From the NCBI GenBank assembly GCA_039820545.1, contig JBCBPW010000016.1, forward strand, positions 29,390 through 93,389: a stretch of 64,000 nt of DNA. Direction: 5' to 3'. Shown here piece after piece: positions 1 through 8,608 of the stretch (position 1 is its first letter; every line of letters begins with the position of its first letter). Below the pieces are notes generated by a model, which saw nothing but the letters and a program-made list of their open reading frames with translations, ran no database searches and had not been told where the DNA came from. The translations under genes were made by a program, and so were the position numbers. This DNA is from JALEFZ01 sp039820545 (lineage in GTDB: Bacteria > Bacteroidota > Bacteroidia > J057).

Positions 1-467
1 CCATTCCTGCTCATTCACAGCGGGTAAGATGAGGGCTTTTTGATTCAAATTCAAGCACACTCTGGGATTTGATCTGACTTTGTGTGGGAACAATTACGTT
101 ATCCGCGCCCTAGCGGTGGATCTACTTATTTGTGATGATTTTTTCTCTTCATTTCAGGTGAATCGGAAAAGAAAGTTATTTGAAATGACAGATATTGCTT
201 ATTTTTGTGTACGCTAATGATGTGAGAAAAAAAGCCAAAAGGCTACTATTGAGCTAAATATCCTGAAATTTAACCTAAGATTTCCTTTTAGATGTACTTA
301 ACCCTGATCATATCCATTCGTAAAAGCAAGAGTAAAAATTTTCCTTCTTGTCCTTCGGGTATTTGATCCTGTAGTAGATTCAAATAAACATACATACAGG
401 CAACCTATTGATCCTCTTTGTATCCCTAAATTATACATTGCGCAATCCTTAAGCTCCCCTACTTTCT
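1..467. other. Intergenic region without recognisable gene
   Basis: No reading frame with a plausible start and family resemblance is seen on either strand. The sequence is AT-rich and holds only a small weak hairpin (AGCC-AAAA-GGCT near 231-242). It probably carries the promoter of the downstream DUF5723 gene, but I could not pick out a convincing TAnnTTTG -7 element. Confidence 0.5.
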
Positions 468-1931
468 ATGAACCGATCGCTACCTACCCTTTCATTCTTC
501 CTAAGCCTTTGCCTACTCATGGGTCTGTTGCAAGCACAGCCTCAGCAAGCATTTGAAGCGAGCTGGAAAGCTGGCATGTTGGGGGTCAACCAGAACCCCG
601 CCGCATTGGTCTCTACACCCTATCAGGGAGGATTCATGCTAGGATCCCTGAATCTATCGGCTAGCAATAATTTATTTGAGACGAATAACGTCCTCCAGTT
701 TTCTCCCCTGGCTTTGGGAGAAGGACTGCTTGGCCCCTTGACGCAGCTACCCTTTCTTACAGGGCTGACGCAAGCAGATTTTTTTGCAAATGATGCCGAA
801 AGCTGGTCCGCCATCGGAGAAAATCAAATCCAGGCCGTTGGTTTTTATGTTCAATCCTCTAATCAAGATAAGGTAGAGAGAGGCTGGCAAAAAAGTGTTT
901 TCTCTTTAAGGTTGGAAAGGAATGAACGATATGAAATAAGTGGGATTCCTGCTGAATTGGCAAAAGGCTATGTGAGAGGCTTGGAAGAGATGAATGGAGT
1001 GGACGAACAGACTGATTTCTTTGAAGTAAAAGTGCGCGAGTTTGACGCGCTGGCATGGAATTATGGGGTTTCGTTGGGGAAGGGAAAAAATAGGTTGAAC
1101 ATTGTCCTAGGTGGAAAACTGCTGAGTGGGTCTTCCTTTATGGATTTTCGCGCGTACAACTCAAGGTTCAGTTTCAATGGAGGCAAACAGGTGACCTTAC
1201 AAGCCGATTCCTTTGTGTATGCCTATAATCCGAGCTTTGGTTCGGCCTTTGCACCTGCTGGTCAACGTCGATTCTCCAATAATGAATTCAGCTTTGGACT
1301 TGTGGGTGAATTAGGTGTCATTTATCAAGTGAAAAATATCTCTCAAGAACCTGTTTGGGAAGTGGGTTTAGCTGTCAGAGATGTTGGGGCCATCCAGTAT
1401 TGGAATCTCCGCAATACGTCTTTTGTCGTGCCACAGCAGACGAGATCCTTTGAGCCTATAACGACACTTCAAGGAGCTGATTTGCTCGATACGGGCCTCG
1501 CGAATATCGCCCAAACCCGCGAGACAGGTCCTGAAGGCGTGACCGAAGCGCTCCCCCTCCGAGTGACAGCCCATCTCAAACTACGTCTTACCAATAGTGC
1601 CAATAGTGATGCAGGCTGGAATGTGCAACTGAGAGGCGATTTTAGAAAAGATGAATCGAATCCTTTTTGGGAATCCTTCCTGAGAGGAACGCTAAGCTAT
1701 GAATCCAAGAAATTGAGCTTATTTTTCCCTGTATCTTCGACATTACAGTTCCCCTCAAGTGATCCAATCGAGTGGACCCCAAGAGCAGGCATGTATCTAT
1801 CTATAGGTGACGTGATTGTGGTGGGTTCTAATGACATTCTGACTAATGTATACCATGCGGCTACACGAAGAGGAGTGGCTGCTACACATGCTTTTGCAGG
1901 ATTGAGAATCCCCATCAATTCTAAAATTTGA
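468..1931 (+). CDS. DUF5723-like outer-membrane beta-barrel protein
   Basis: The 487-residue product starts with a signal peptide (about residues 1-23, ending LLQA). It then has the Gly/Asn/aromatic-rich alternating pattern of an outer-membrane barrel. The early stretch around residues 35-46, ending in an NPAAL motif, and the long run of predicted strands resemble the DUF5723 family of Bacteroidota, whose function is unknown. The protein ends in strand-like sequence and has no T9SS sorting domain. The ATG at 468 directly precedes the signal peptide. It is the first gene of a same-strand stretch that continues into the phosphodiester glycosidase-like cluster, but a 115-bp gap separates it from the next gene, so co-transcription is uncertain. 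Family assignment is by motif memory only. Confidence 0.6.
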   Translation: MNRSLPTLSFFLSLCLLMGLLQAQPQQAFEASWKAGMLGVNQNPAALVSTPYQGGFMLGSLNLSASNNLFETNNVLQFSPLALGEGLLGPLTQLPFLTGLTQADFFANDAESWSAIGENQIQAVGFYVQSSNQDKVERGWQKSVFSLRLERNERYEISGIPAELAKGYVRGLEEMNGVDEQTDFFEVKVREFDALAWNYGVSLGKGKNRLNIVLGGKLLSGSSFMDFRAYNSRFSFNGGKQVTLQADSFVYAYNPSFGSAFAPAGQRRFSNNEFSFGLVGELGVIYQVKNISQEPVWEVGLAVRDVGAIQYWNLRNTSFVVPQQTRSFEPITTLQGADLLDTGLANIAQTRETGPEGVTEALPLRVTAHLKLRLTNSANSDAGWNVQLRGDFRKDESNPFWESFLRGTLSYESKKLSLFFPVSSTLQFPSSDPIEWTPRAGMYLSIGDVIVVGSNDILTNVYHAATRRGVAATHAFAGLRIPINSKI

Positions 1932-2046
1932 TTTGTAATGGTTTAAATGTAGCATTATAGATGAAATGAAAAAGTATATATTTCTTTGTACGCATCGCGT
2001 TTTACAATAAAAAGACTCATTTATCAACATATTATTCTACGCCTCT

Positions 2047-2934
2047 ATGTATCGGTTTCCTAGTAATCTAATCGCTACACTTCTTTTGCTCACGACATTA
2101 TATATAGTCCCCCAAGCAAAAGCACAGACCTTCTTAGGAGGGTCCTACATACGCAGTGAGGTAAAATTTGACGGAAGCAATTTTACGACCTATCACTTCA
2201 GTAGAAAGTCTAACAAGAAAAATGGCAAGGTCAAGGCAAAGTATTTTGCCAAGGATGCCAACGAACAATTTGCTCGATGGAAAAATAACAAACGCATCCT
2301 GTACTATTGCTCGGGTGCCTTCTCTATCAGTTGGGACTCCGACAGTCCGCCCCTAGGTATCTGCGTGGACAATGGCGTGATCGTCAATCGCGACCTCGAT
2401 GCCACGATGGATGGATTGATCATTGTCTACAATGGCGGTGCACAGGCAGGAGGTATCGCAGTCATCAACCTCGACAAAGAGAAGGTGACTACCAAAAATA
2501 ACGGGGTCTCGACTACTTATGATCTGCGTAACTACAGTGATCGGGCACGCTTTCTCAACTGGGCCGTAAATAACGACGCTACTGTTTTCCAAACACAGCT
2601 GATGTACACCAAAACCTACGGATACGGTTTCCCATCTAATAAGATCACTTATGGAAACAAAGCCACGCGCAGATTCCTGGGGATTTGCATTCGCAAAGGG
2701 GTCGTCTATCATGTAGTAGTAGACTACAATGAGTCAGATTATCTCAACCAATCCGCCGACAAAGTCACACGTTACCTGACCAATACGATGGGATACGATG
2801 TCATTGGCCTCTTTAACCTAGATACAGGCGGAAAAGACATCATGAAAGCCTACAATGATTCTGGAGGGGAAATCGACAGCGGAGATTACAATGTAAATAT
2901 TGCTACGAATCTACTGGTGTACTATGTGGATTAA
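2047..2934 (+). CDS. Diverged phosphodiester glycosidase-like secreted protein (copy 1)
   Basis: The 295-residue product has a signal peptide (about 1-26, PQAKA before QTF). It is clearly paralogous to the next gene: both share a PLGI-x(3)-NG segment, a MDGLI motif, a QTQLMY motif, an RRF motif (here near residue 208) and an F-N-x-D-T-G motif near residue 255. These line up in order with the ATQSGPM, RNAVG and YLDG blocks of the three PF09992-like genes that follow. I therefore infer a distant member of that family. The N-[GA]-G-M-F block of the later copies is replaced by CSGAF here, so catalysis may differ or be lost. The coding end overlaps the next start by 11 nt, suggesting translational coupling. 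Alternative: an unrelated exported domain with convergent motifs. Confidence 0.5.
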   Translation: MYRFPSNLIATLLLLTTLYIVPQAKAQTFLGGSYIRSEVKFDGSNFTTYHFSRKSNKKNGKVKAKYFAKDANEQFARWKNNKRILYYCSGAFSISWDSDSPPLGICVDNGVIVNRDLDATMDGLIIVYNGGAQAGGIAVINLDKEKVTTKNNGVSTTYDLRNYSDRARFLNWAVNNDATVFQTQLMYTKTYGYGFPSNKITYGNKATRRFLGICIRKGVVYHVVVDYNESDYLNQSADKVTRYLTNTMGYDVIGLFNLDTGGKDIMKAYNDSGGEIDSGDYNVNIATNLLVYYVD

Positions 2935-3784
2935 TAGGACCGAGACACATATTTTCTTGTTGAAAGGAGGCCTATTTTTTTTAGGACTTTATTTCTCATT
3001 TCTTCCATTGGAGGCACAGAAAAAAAGCGTCCAGTCACATGGCAGGGGATACGAAAGCTACATTGTCAAAGCTTCGGGAATTTCTTTTCAGGCATTTGAT
3101 TATGACCTCTCGCGTCAGCCGCTTCGTGCATGTTATTTCGGGACGGATGCCAAGTCCAAGTATGACGCTTGGAAAAGACGCTACAAACGACGTGTACTAT
3201 GCTATTTTGCGGTAGGCTTTGCCGAGCAAAATGATCGTCCCCTAGGCATCAGCGCAGAAAATGGAACTTCATTGAATCGAAACTGGGAGCAATCTATGGA
3301 CGGCTTGATTCAAGTGGATGCTTATGGAAAACTCACGTTTGCTGATTTGGAAAGAGAGCGTGTAGCGCAGAGATATGATCTGAAGAGCCCCAGCGACCGC
3401 AGCCGATTCATGCGTCAACTTCCCCGATCCCGTGGATCTATTTTCCAGACGCAATTGATGTACTCTCATCTTGATGGAAGAAAGATGGGACCTGAAAAAT
3501 ATGGAGAACGCGCATCTAGAAGGTTTATGGCCGTCTGTCGAGACAAGGGAGGACATGTACACTATATCATCCTGGAGCAGCCCAAGTCGATGCATCTCAA
3601 TAAAGCCGCTGTAGGTGCCATCGCCTGTCTAAGTAGTGTGGGGTATGAGATCTTGTACCTTTTCAATCATGATACAGGCTCACGCAACGTCATGCAAGCC
3701 TTCGATCTAAAAGAAAAACGACTTTACCGATCTCCTATGGAACTCTCCAAGGCAACGCAGCTCTTGGTTTTTTATGTGCCATAG
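2924..3784 (+). CDS. Diverged phosphodiester glycosidase-like secreted protein (copy 2)
   Basis: This 286-residue product uses the ATG at 2924, which gives a clean signal peptide (hydrophobic stretch about 10-28, ending PLEAQ). A longer frame from TTG 2900 would only add residues read through the previous gene. It is a paralogue of the upstream gene: it shares PLGI, MDGLI, FQTQLMY, RRF (near residue 198) and F-N-H-D-T-G (near 245). The N-[GA]-G-M-F block of the classical family members is replaced by FAVGFAE. The ORF overlaps its neighbour upstream by 11 nt, so the two are probably translated together. Function is inferred from the cluster context only; substrate unknown. Confidence 0.5.
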   Translation: MWINRTETHIFLLKGGLFFLGLYFSFLPLEAQKKSVQSHGRGYESYIVKASGISFQAFDYDLSRQPLRACYFGTDAKSKYDAWKRRYKRRVLCYFAVGFAEQNDRPLGISAENGTSLNRNWEQSMDGLIQVDAYGKLTFADLERERVAQRYDLKSPSDRSRFMRQLPRSRGSIFQTQLMYSHLDGRKMGPEKYGERASRRFMAVCRDKGGHVHYIILEQPKSMHLNKAAVGAIACLSSVGYEILYLFNHDTGSRNVMQAFDLKEKRLYRSPMELSKATQLLVFYVP

Positions 3785-3839
3785 ACACACGGGATATCTC
3801 ATCAAAACCCATACAAACACGTCACTTTCATTTGACTAC

Positions 3840-4688
3840 ATGTTTCAAAATAAGACTACAAGAAATATTCTCTTAATCAGTGTGGGGATCGTAGGGATTG
3901 TTTTTCTCCTGATTCCCTCCTCACCCAAGGAAGACCCCTCGGTTGGGCCCTTGCCCTCTTCAGATACTGTTGTGAAAGTGGCTGTAGATTCTTTGCAAGC
4001 CCTTCATCCTGTGGCGACCATTGATACCTTTCGTGAAGTAGCTTATGTAACCTATACCCTCGCTCCTCAGCATGCAGATCTACGGATCTTCAATCCTGAT
4101 TCAGGTTCGAGAAAGCATACATTTGCATCCGTACAATCCCTTGCGAAAGAGGAAAGTAAGGAGCTTCAATTCATCGTGAATGGAGGGATGTTTCGTCAGG
4201 ACAGAGGTCCTCAAGGTTTATTGGTCATTGATCAAAAACTGCTCCATCCGCTCGATACAGCTACCCAAGGATATGGCAATTTCTACATGCAGCCCAATGG
4301 TGTTTTTGCACTCGATTCAGGAGGCAAAGCCTATGTGACGACGACTCAGCGATACGAAAATCTTGCTAAACAAAAAGTATTCTCGTACGCTACGCAATCA
4401 GGACCTATGATGGTGGTAGATGGCAAAATCAATGCGCAGTTTAACGATGGATCACCCAATAAACACATCCGAAATGCCGTAGGAACAACCGCAGAAGGGA
4501 GGGTTGTATTTGGCATTTCTAAAATACCCGTCACCTTTTTTGACCTCTCAAGCTTGATGATCCAAAAAGGCTGTGTCCAAGTACTGTATCTAGATGGCTT
4601 TGTGAGCAAAATGTATTTGCCTGAGCTAAAGGAAGGAGATATCGAATCAGGCAATGGACTCGGTCCCTTGATCGCAATTTTTGAATGA
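3840..4688 (+). CDS. Phosphodiester glycosidase family (PF09992/DUF2233-like) protein (copy 3)
   Basis: This product has 282 residues from the ATG at 3840; the frame is open upstream to 3774, but that part lacks a signal and overlaps the previous gene. Residues 9-27 form an N-terminal membrane segment, followed by a Ser/Pro/Asp-rich spacer. The globular part shows the family blocks in order: NGGMF (near 113), GNFYMQPNGVF, ATQSGPMMV, RNAVG (near 210) and YLDG (near 249). PF09992 members include the mammalian uncovering enzyme NAGPA and bacterial enzymes acting on phosphodiester-linked sugars. Here the protein is probably anchored in the inner membrane facing the periplasm. It lies 55 bp after copy 2 and 9 bp before copy 4, so an operon is likely. 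Confidence 0.8.
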   Translation: MFQNKTTRNILLISVGIVGIVFLLIPSSPKEDPSVGPLPSSDTVVKVAVDSLQALHPVATIDTFREVAYVTYTLAPQHADLRIFNPDSGSRKHTFASVQSLAKEESKELQFIVNGGMFRQDRGPQGLLVIDQKLLHPLDTATQGYGNFYMQPNGVFALDSGGKAYVTTTQRYENLAKQKVFSYATQSGPMMVVDGKINAQFNDGSPNKHIRNAVGTTAEGRVVFGISKIPVTFFDLSSLMIQKGCVQVLYLDGFVSKMYLPELKEGDIESGNGLGPLIAIFE

Positions 4689-4697
4689 CGCTAAACT

Positions 4698-5762
4698 ATG
4701 ATGAATGTAAAAAATCAATGTATGACATGTATTGATTGCTGGAAGCTCCTTGTAACTGTGCTTGTAGGAGGAATTATCACTCTAGGAATATTACCTCAGC
4801 AAGTCTTGAGCCAGGATACGAATCAGATTCGAGTAGATACGATCCCAATGGCAAAGGCTGATACCCAGCTAGTCAGGGGAGATGTATTCCCAGATTCACT
4901 TCAGATGGTCGTCGATACTGTAGAGAAGGCGCCCATTTCTCAAGCAGATTCTCTTATATTGGCTCTACTCAAAGATTACCGATCACGCCAGCTCAGGGAT
5001 TCGCTACGCATAGATTCTCTCCTCAAGGTGAATACAGACTTGGCACTAACAGCTCGCCGCAGACTCAACATGGACATGCACGTCGGGATGTTTCGAAGGT
5101 ACCACTTTCAGACTTGTACGGTAGATCCACAAAAAATTGACATTCAACTTTTCAATCCTAAAGGTAAGCGCTTTTCGGGACAAAATGTCCACACTTTTGA
5201 GAGCTTGGAAGCATTGGCCAGGAAGTACGAGAAAGAACTTGTATTTGCGATGAATGCGGGGATGTTTGAGCGCAACCGGCAAGCAAAAGGCCTACTCATC
5301 CTCAATGGACAAGAATATAAGCCCCTTGATCTCTCAAAAGATGGATATGGCAACTTCTACATGCAACCCAACGGCGTTTTTGCCATCGATTCTTCTGGGA
5401 AAGCGTATGTCGTGAAAACAGAAAACTTTTTGCCACTAAGGGATACGGTAGGCATACGCTATGCCACCCAGTCAGGTCCCATGATGGTTATTGAGGGTCA
5501 GATCAACCCCAAATTCAACGATGGTTCGCCCAATCGACATATCCGGAATGCGGTAGGTGTGACGCGTGATAACCAAGTCATATTTGCCATTTCAGAAGAG
5601 CGCGTGACCTTTTTTGAATTGTCTTCTTATATGATTCAGCAAGGATGCACCAATGTCTTATATCTAGATGGGGCCATTAGCCAAGCCTATTTTTCTCCTC
5701 TGGGATTAGGCTCCTTGCAGGCAGGCAGCAGACTGGGACCCATTATCGCGATCATGCAATAG
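4698..5762 (+). CDS. Phosphodiester glycosidase family protein with long N-terminal spacer (copy 4)
   Basis: This product has 354 residues; ATG 4698 or the adjacent ATG 4701 may be used. A hydrophobic segment (about 17-37) serves as signal or anchor. A charged, helical, Asp/Ser/Leu-rich spacer (about 40-125) precedes the catalytic-type domain. That domain shows NAGMF (near 185), GNFYMQPNGVF, ATQSGPMMV (near 260), RNAVG (near 281) and YLDG (near 321). It is very similar to copy 3 in the C-terminal 230 residues; both have the NDGSPN motif just before HIRNAVG. The two likely arose by a recent tandem duplication, while the spacers differ. Substrate unknown; phosphodiester-linked glycans or teichoic-acid-like polymers are candidates only by family analogy. 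Confidence 0.8.
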   Translation: MMNVKNQCMTCIDCWKLLVTVLVGGIITLGILPQQVLSQDTNQIRVDTIPMAKADTQLVRGDVFPDSLQMVVDTVEKAPISQADSLILALLKDYRSRQLRDSLRIDSLLKVNTDLALTARRRLNMDMHVGMFRRYHFQTCTVDPQKIDIQLFNPKGKRFSGQNVHTFESLEALARKYEKELVFAMNAGMFERNRQAKGLLILNGQEYKPLDLSKDGYGNFYMQPNGVFAIDSSGKAYVVKTENFLPLRDTVGIRYATQSGPMMVIEGQINPKFNDGSPNRHIRNAVGVTRDNQVIFAISEERVTFFELSSYMIQQGCTNVLYLDGAISQAYFSPLGLGSLQAGSRLGPIIAIMQ

Positions 5763-5801
5763 TGATGGCAAAAGACGAATTCACCTGAAATCTGAAAAAC
5801 T

Positions 5802-6992
5802 ATGCGTAGGTTGAGCTTCATTTTCATTTGTATGACTATCCTCGTGCGGGTGGTACCCACTGCTCAAGCACAGCCTATCTCTGCCTGCGACCGCATCAAG
5901 GCAGAAGCAGAAAAGCTCCGTATCCCCAAAGAAAATGAGGTCAAAAGATACCAGGAACTGACGCTGGATATCATGAATTTAACGGAAGAAATAGCTGGAA
6001 AGGGATTTGATGTGCCAAAGAGTCCTAATCTTCCGCTACCCAAATTTGACGATGCCAAGCTGGCGTATCACGACGACCGAAACTATGATTGTCCCGAATG
6101 GGGCGGAACAAATTGGGGGAAGATTAAAGATATTCGAGAAGCCAATTTGGACAAATACAGCAAGTACAATGACATTCTCGCGAGAGAGCTTGTCTGGCTT
6201 CGACAGATCAAGGATTCAGTAGAGATCAATGGGAAATTACCTTATACGAATGTCACTAGCTCATCCCTCCCCGATGATCCTGTTCCACTATACATACCTC
6301 AAGAGACAGCAGGTATGGTGGTGGATCAGTCGACCTTTCACAATACTCCCTACAGATACTGCATTGCAGATCCTATACAAAGTAGAATCAAAATCACCCC
6401 TAACGTTCTGAATTTTGAGCGACTCCAACAAAAAGTGGAAGCCAGAGGCAACCAATTGCTTCTGGCTATGAATGCGGGCATGTTTGAGAAGGACCGTAGA
6501 CCCGTGGGCCTGCTCATCATTGACGGACAAGAGATCAACAAGCTCAATACCCGTAGTGGAAAGGGAAATTTCTATATGAACTACAATGGAGTCTTTGGGA
6601 TCAATAATGCTGGCTTGCCTTTTATCGTTACTCGGAAGCGCTATTATGATGACAACATTGACCCTGGCTCGATCAAAGTAGCCACACAGTCGGGGCCTAT
6701 GCTTTTGATGAAGAATAAGATTAACCCAGAGTTTAGCCCGAATTCCAAAAATAAGTTTTTCCGAAATGGAGTAGGAATCACAGTAGATGGCAAGGTGGTT
6801 TTTGCTATTTCTGACCGCAGAGTCAACTTTTACGAGTTTGCCTCTTTCTTTAAATCATTGGGATGTACCACTGCGCTGTATTTAGATGGTACAGTCAGCC
6901 GAATGTACATTCCTATGCTCAGTAAATACCAAGACTACTTAGAAAGTGATCGACTGGGCCCTGTTATATACATTATTCAAGAACTCAATTAA
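5802..6992 (+). CDS. Phosphodiester glycosidase family protein (copy 5)
   Basis: The 396-residue product has a typical signal peptide (about 1-23, TAQAQ). Residues 25-170 are largely helical and charged with no recognised domain. The C-terminal part carries NAGMF (near 223), GNFYMNYNGVF, ATQSGPM, RNGVG (near 319, Ala replaced by Gly relative to the other copies) and LYLDG (near 359). This is the last of the five paralogues, 39 bp downstream of copy 4 and only 6 bp upstream of the next unrecognised exported protein, so the transcription unit very likely continues. Fused or family-specific N-terminal regions in each copy suggest different partners or locations rather than simple redundancy. Confidence 0.8.
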   Translation: MRRLSFIFICMTILVRVVPTAQAQPISACDRIKAEAEKLRIPKENEVKRYQELTLDIMNLTEEIAGKGFDVPKSPNLPLPKFDDAKLAYHDDRNYDCPEWGGTNWGKIKDIREANLDKYSKYNDILARELVWLRQIKDSVEINGKLPYTNVTSSSLPDDPVPLYIPQETAGMVVDQSTFHNTPYRYCIADPIQSRIKITPNVLNFERLQQKVEARGNQLLLAMNAGMFEKDRRPVGLLIIDGQEINKLNTRSGKGNFYMNYNGVFGINNAGLPFIVTRKRYYDDNIDPGSIKVATQSGPMLLMKNKINPEFSPNSKNKFFRNGVGITVDGKVVFAISDRRVNFYEFASFFKSLGCTTALYLDGTVSRMYIPMLSKYQDYLESDRLGPVIYIIQELN

Positions 6993-6998
6993 TCCCTT

Positions 6999-7946
6999 AT
7001 GAAAGCGCTTCTTGCACTAGGTGTTGGCATTCTGATGGGCTTGTTCACGGCGCATGCCCAAACCCAAAGTGTGTTCGACCTGCATGTCCCCTTGGCAGAC
7101 CTGGACCAAATCGAGTTGTCTGCTTTAGGAGGCAAGACCATTAAGATGGTATCGGATGATAAGATTCGTCTCACCCCACCCGATATGAGCAAGCTGGACC
7201 AAAAACGTATTATCAGCTTTTCACAGGATACATTTCCCGCTGCTTCTGGGCCAGATATTGTAGTGACTATATGCGAGATTGATACTTTCTTTGTCAATCA
7301 AGATATCTTTTTGACCAACGTACCCGTGGAGGTTCAAACATTTATAGACCGTACATTTAAAGGGAAATCGACCTTTGGATGGCAGATTTTGCGGCAAGTA
7401 GGTTCTACCAATGGGCCTGTTTTGAATCAAAACGGCAATCCAGAGATTGCGATTGCTATTCCGATGACCTTACAAATCAAAGATGAGGAGGATCTCATCC
7501 AAGCCATTGCTGATGAAGAGCCGAGTGTATCCATTCCCACACAGCCTGCGCCTCCTCCTTCTTCTACCTATAATCCCGCACAAGATCCTAACCTTCCGTT
7601 CAGAGCGGGAGATATTGAAGAGATCCGCCTGATTAAGTGTAATGATCAATCAGAAACCCAAGGTCACTTGAGGGATACCGAATCCTTCCTCAATCAGTAC
7701 ATCGTCTTTTGTGCGCGGACTTCTGTAGATCCTGCGATTCCTCCTATAGCAGCTGTCAATCGCATTCAAAACACCTTGACCATTCGCTATTTTCAGCCTT
7801 TTGATGCAGAAAGGGCGACATCCTTAGGAGAAATACTGGGAGAGCAGCTCAATATTCCTTCATCCCAGATTCTGGTAGAAGATATGTTACCCGCCTACAA
7901 TGGGGTACCCCCTAGACAAGATTACCTCGAAATTTGGTTTAAATAG
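6999..7946 (+). CDS. Unrecognised exported protein
   Basis: The 315-residue product has a signal peptide (about 1-20, AHAQT). I do not recognise the family. It appears to hold two similarly sized halves separated by a Pro/Ser-rich linker (about 170-195). The C-terminal half, with an LTIRYF-type strand and a Ser/Gln helix, is loosely like a small alpha/beta module of the OmpA or SPOR sort, but the resemblance is too weak to name. It starts 6 bp after the fifth phosphodiester glycosidase-like gene, implying co-expression. An accessory or binding role for that locus is possible. Confidence 0.55.
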   Translation: MKALLALGVGILMGLFTAHAQTQSVFDLHVPLADLDQIELSALGGKTIKMVSDDKIRLTPPDMSKLDQKRIISFSQDTFPAASGPDIVVTICEIDTFFVNQDIFLTNVPVEVQTFIDRTFKGKSTFGWQILRQVGSTNGPVLNQNGNPEIAIAIPMTLQIKDEEDLIQAIADEEPSVSIPTQPAPPPSSTYNPAQDPNLPFRAGDIEEIRLIKCNDQSETQGHLRDTESFLNQYIVFCARTSVDPAIPPIAAVNRIQNTLTIRYFQPFDAERATSLGEILGEQLNIPSSQILVEDMLPAYNGVPPRQDYLEIWFK

Positions 7947-7978
7947 TATCTTCGCCTCCGCTACTTATCATTTCCTAG

Positions 7979-8515
7979 ATGAACTTAAGCCCCCTCCATT
8001 ACCTCTTGATCATTTTCACCCTTTCTTGCCCATCGTTGCAGGCAGATTCTATTAGCTGTCCTACCCCTTCGGACTGGCAAACGATTCCTTTGGATTCCAT
8101 CGACGGCGTAAAGCTCGCAGGCTGTGCATACCATGATTTGATCATGCTGATAGGAGCAGGAGAAGTAATGGTAATGGATACCAATATGGATCGGCAGATT
8201 AAAGGAGATATTTGTTTTGGAATGATCTCAGATGAACTAAAAAGTAGAAGTAAGCAAGATGACTTTGACATAAAAGATCCTGCCCTTCAGTTTTTGATTC
8301 AGACACTTAGGAAGAATAAATACTACCTGGATTTAGAAAAGCCCTCCGATTTGGAAAAGCTCTTGCACTATATAAAAGAAGGTCGTTGGGACTATATAGG
8401 TCGCAGGTTTGTGGATCGAAATATGCACTATTATACGCTCATAGGGTTGGGATTGCTGTCTATACTCTGGATTCTTTGGCGGAGAAGAAAAAAACCAGGT
8501 CCTGACCATTCATAG
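7979..8515 (+). CDS. Unrecognised exported protein with C-terminal membrane anchor
   Basis: The 178-residue product has a signal peptide (about 1-22), a soluble domain of about 125 residues and one C-terminal membrane helix (about 151-166) followed by a basic RRRKK tail. The orientation would therefore be periplasmic domain, cytoplasmic tail. The layout is reminiscent of TPM-type proteins, but I cannot recognise TPM motifs. It lies 32 bp after the previous exported protein on the same strand. Function unknown. Confidence 0.5.
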   Translation: MNLSPLHYLLIIFTLSCPSLQADSISCPTPSDWQTIPLDSIDGVKLAGCAYHDLIMLIGAGEVMVMDTNMDRQIKGDICFGMISDELKSRSKQDDFDIKDPALQFLIQTLRKNKYYLDLEKPSDLEKLLHYIKEGRWDYIGRRFVDRNMHYYTLIGLGLLSILWILWRRRKKPGPDHS

Positions 8516-8608
8516 GGGAATATTGCGCAAATACTTGTCTATCAATTGTATGCAAGTGGCTTGTTATTAGAAGTGACGCAACCTTTCCATTTGAAAAGCA
8601 TCGTTTGA

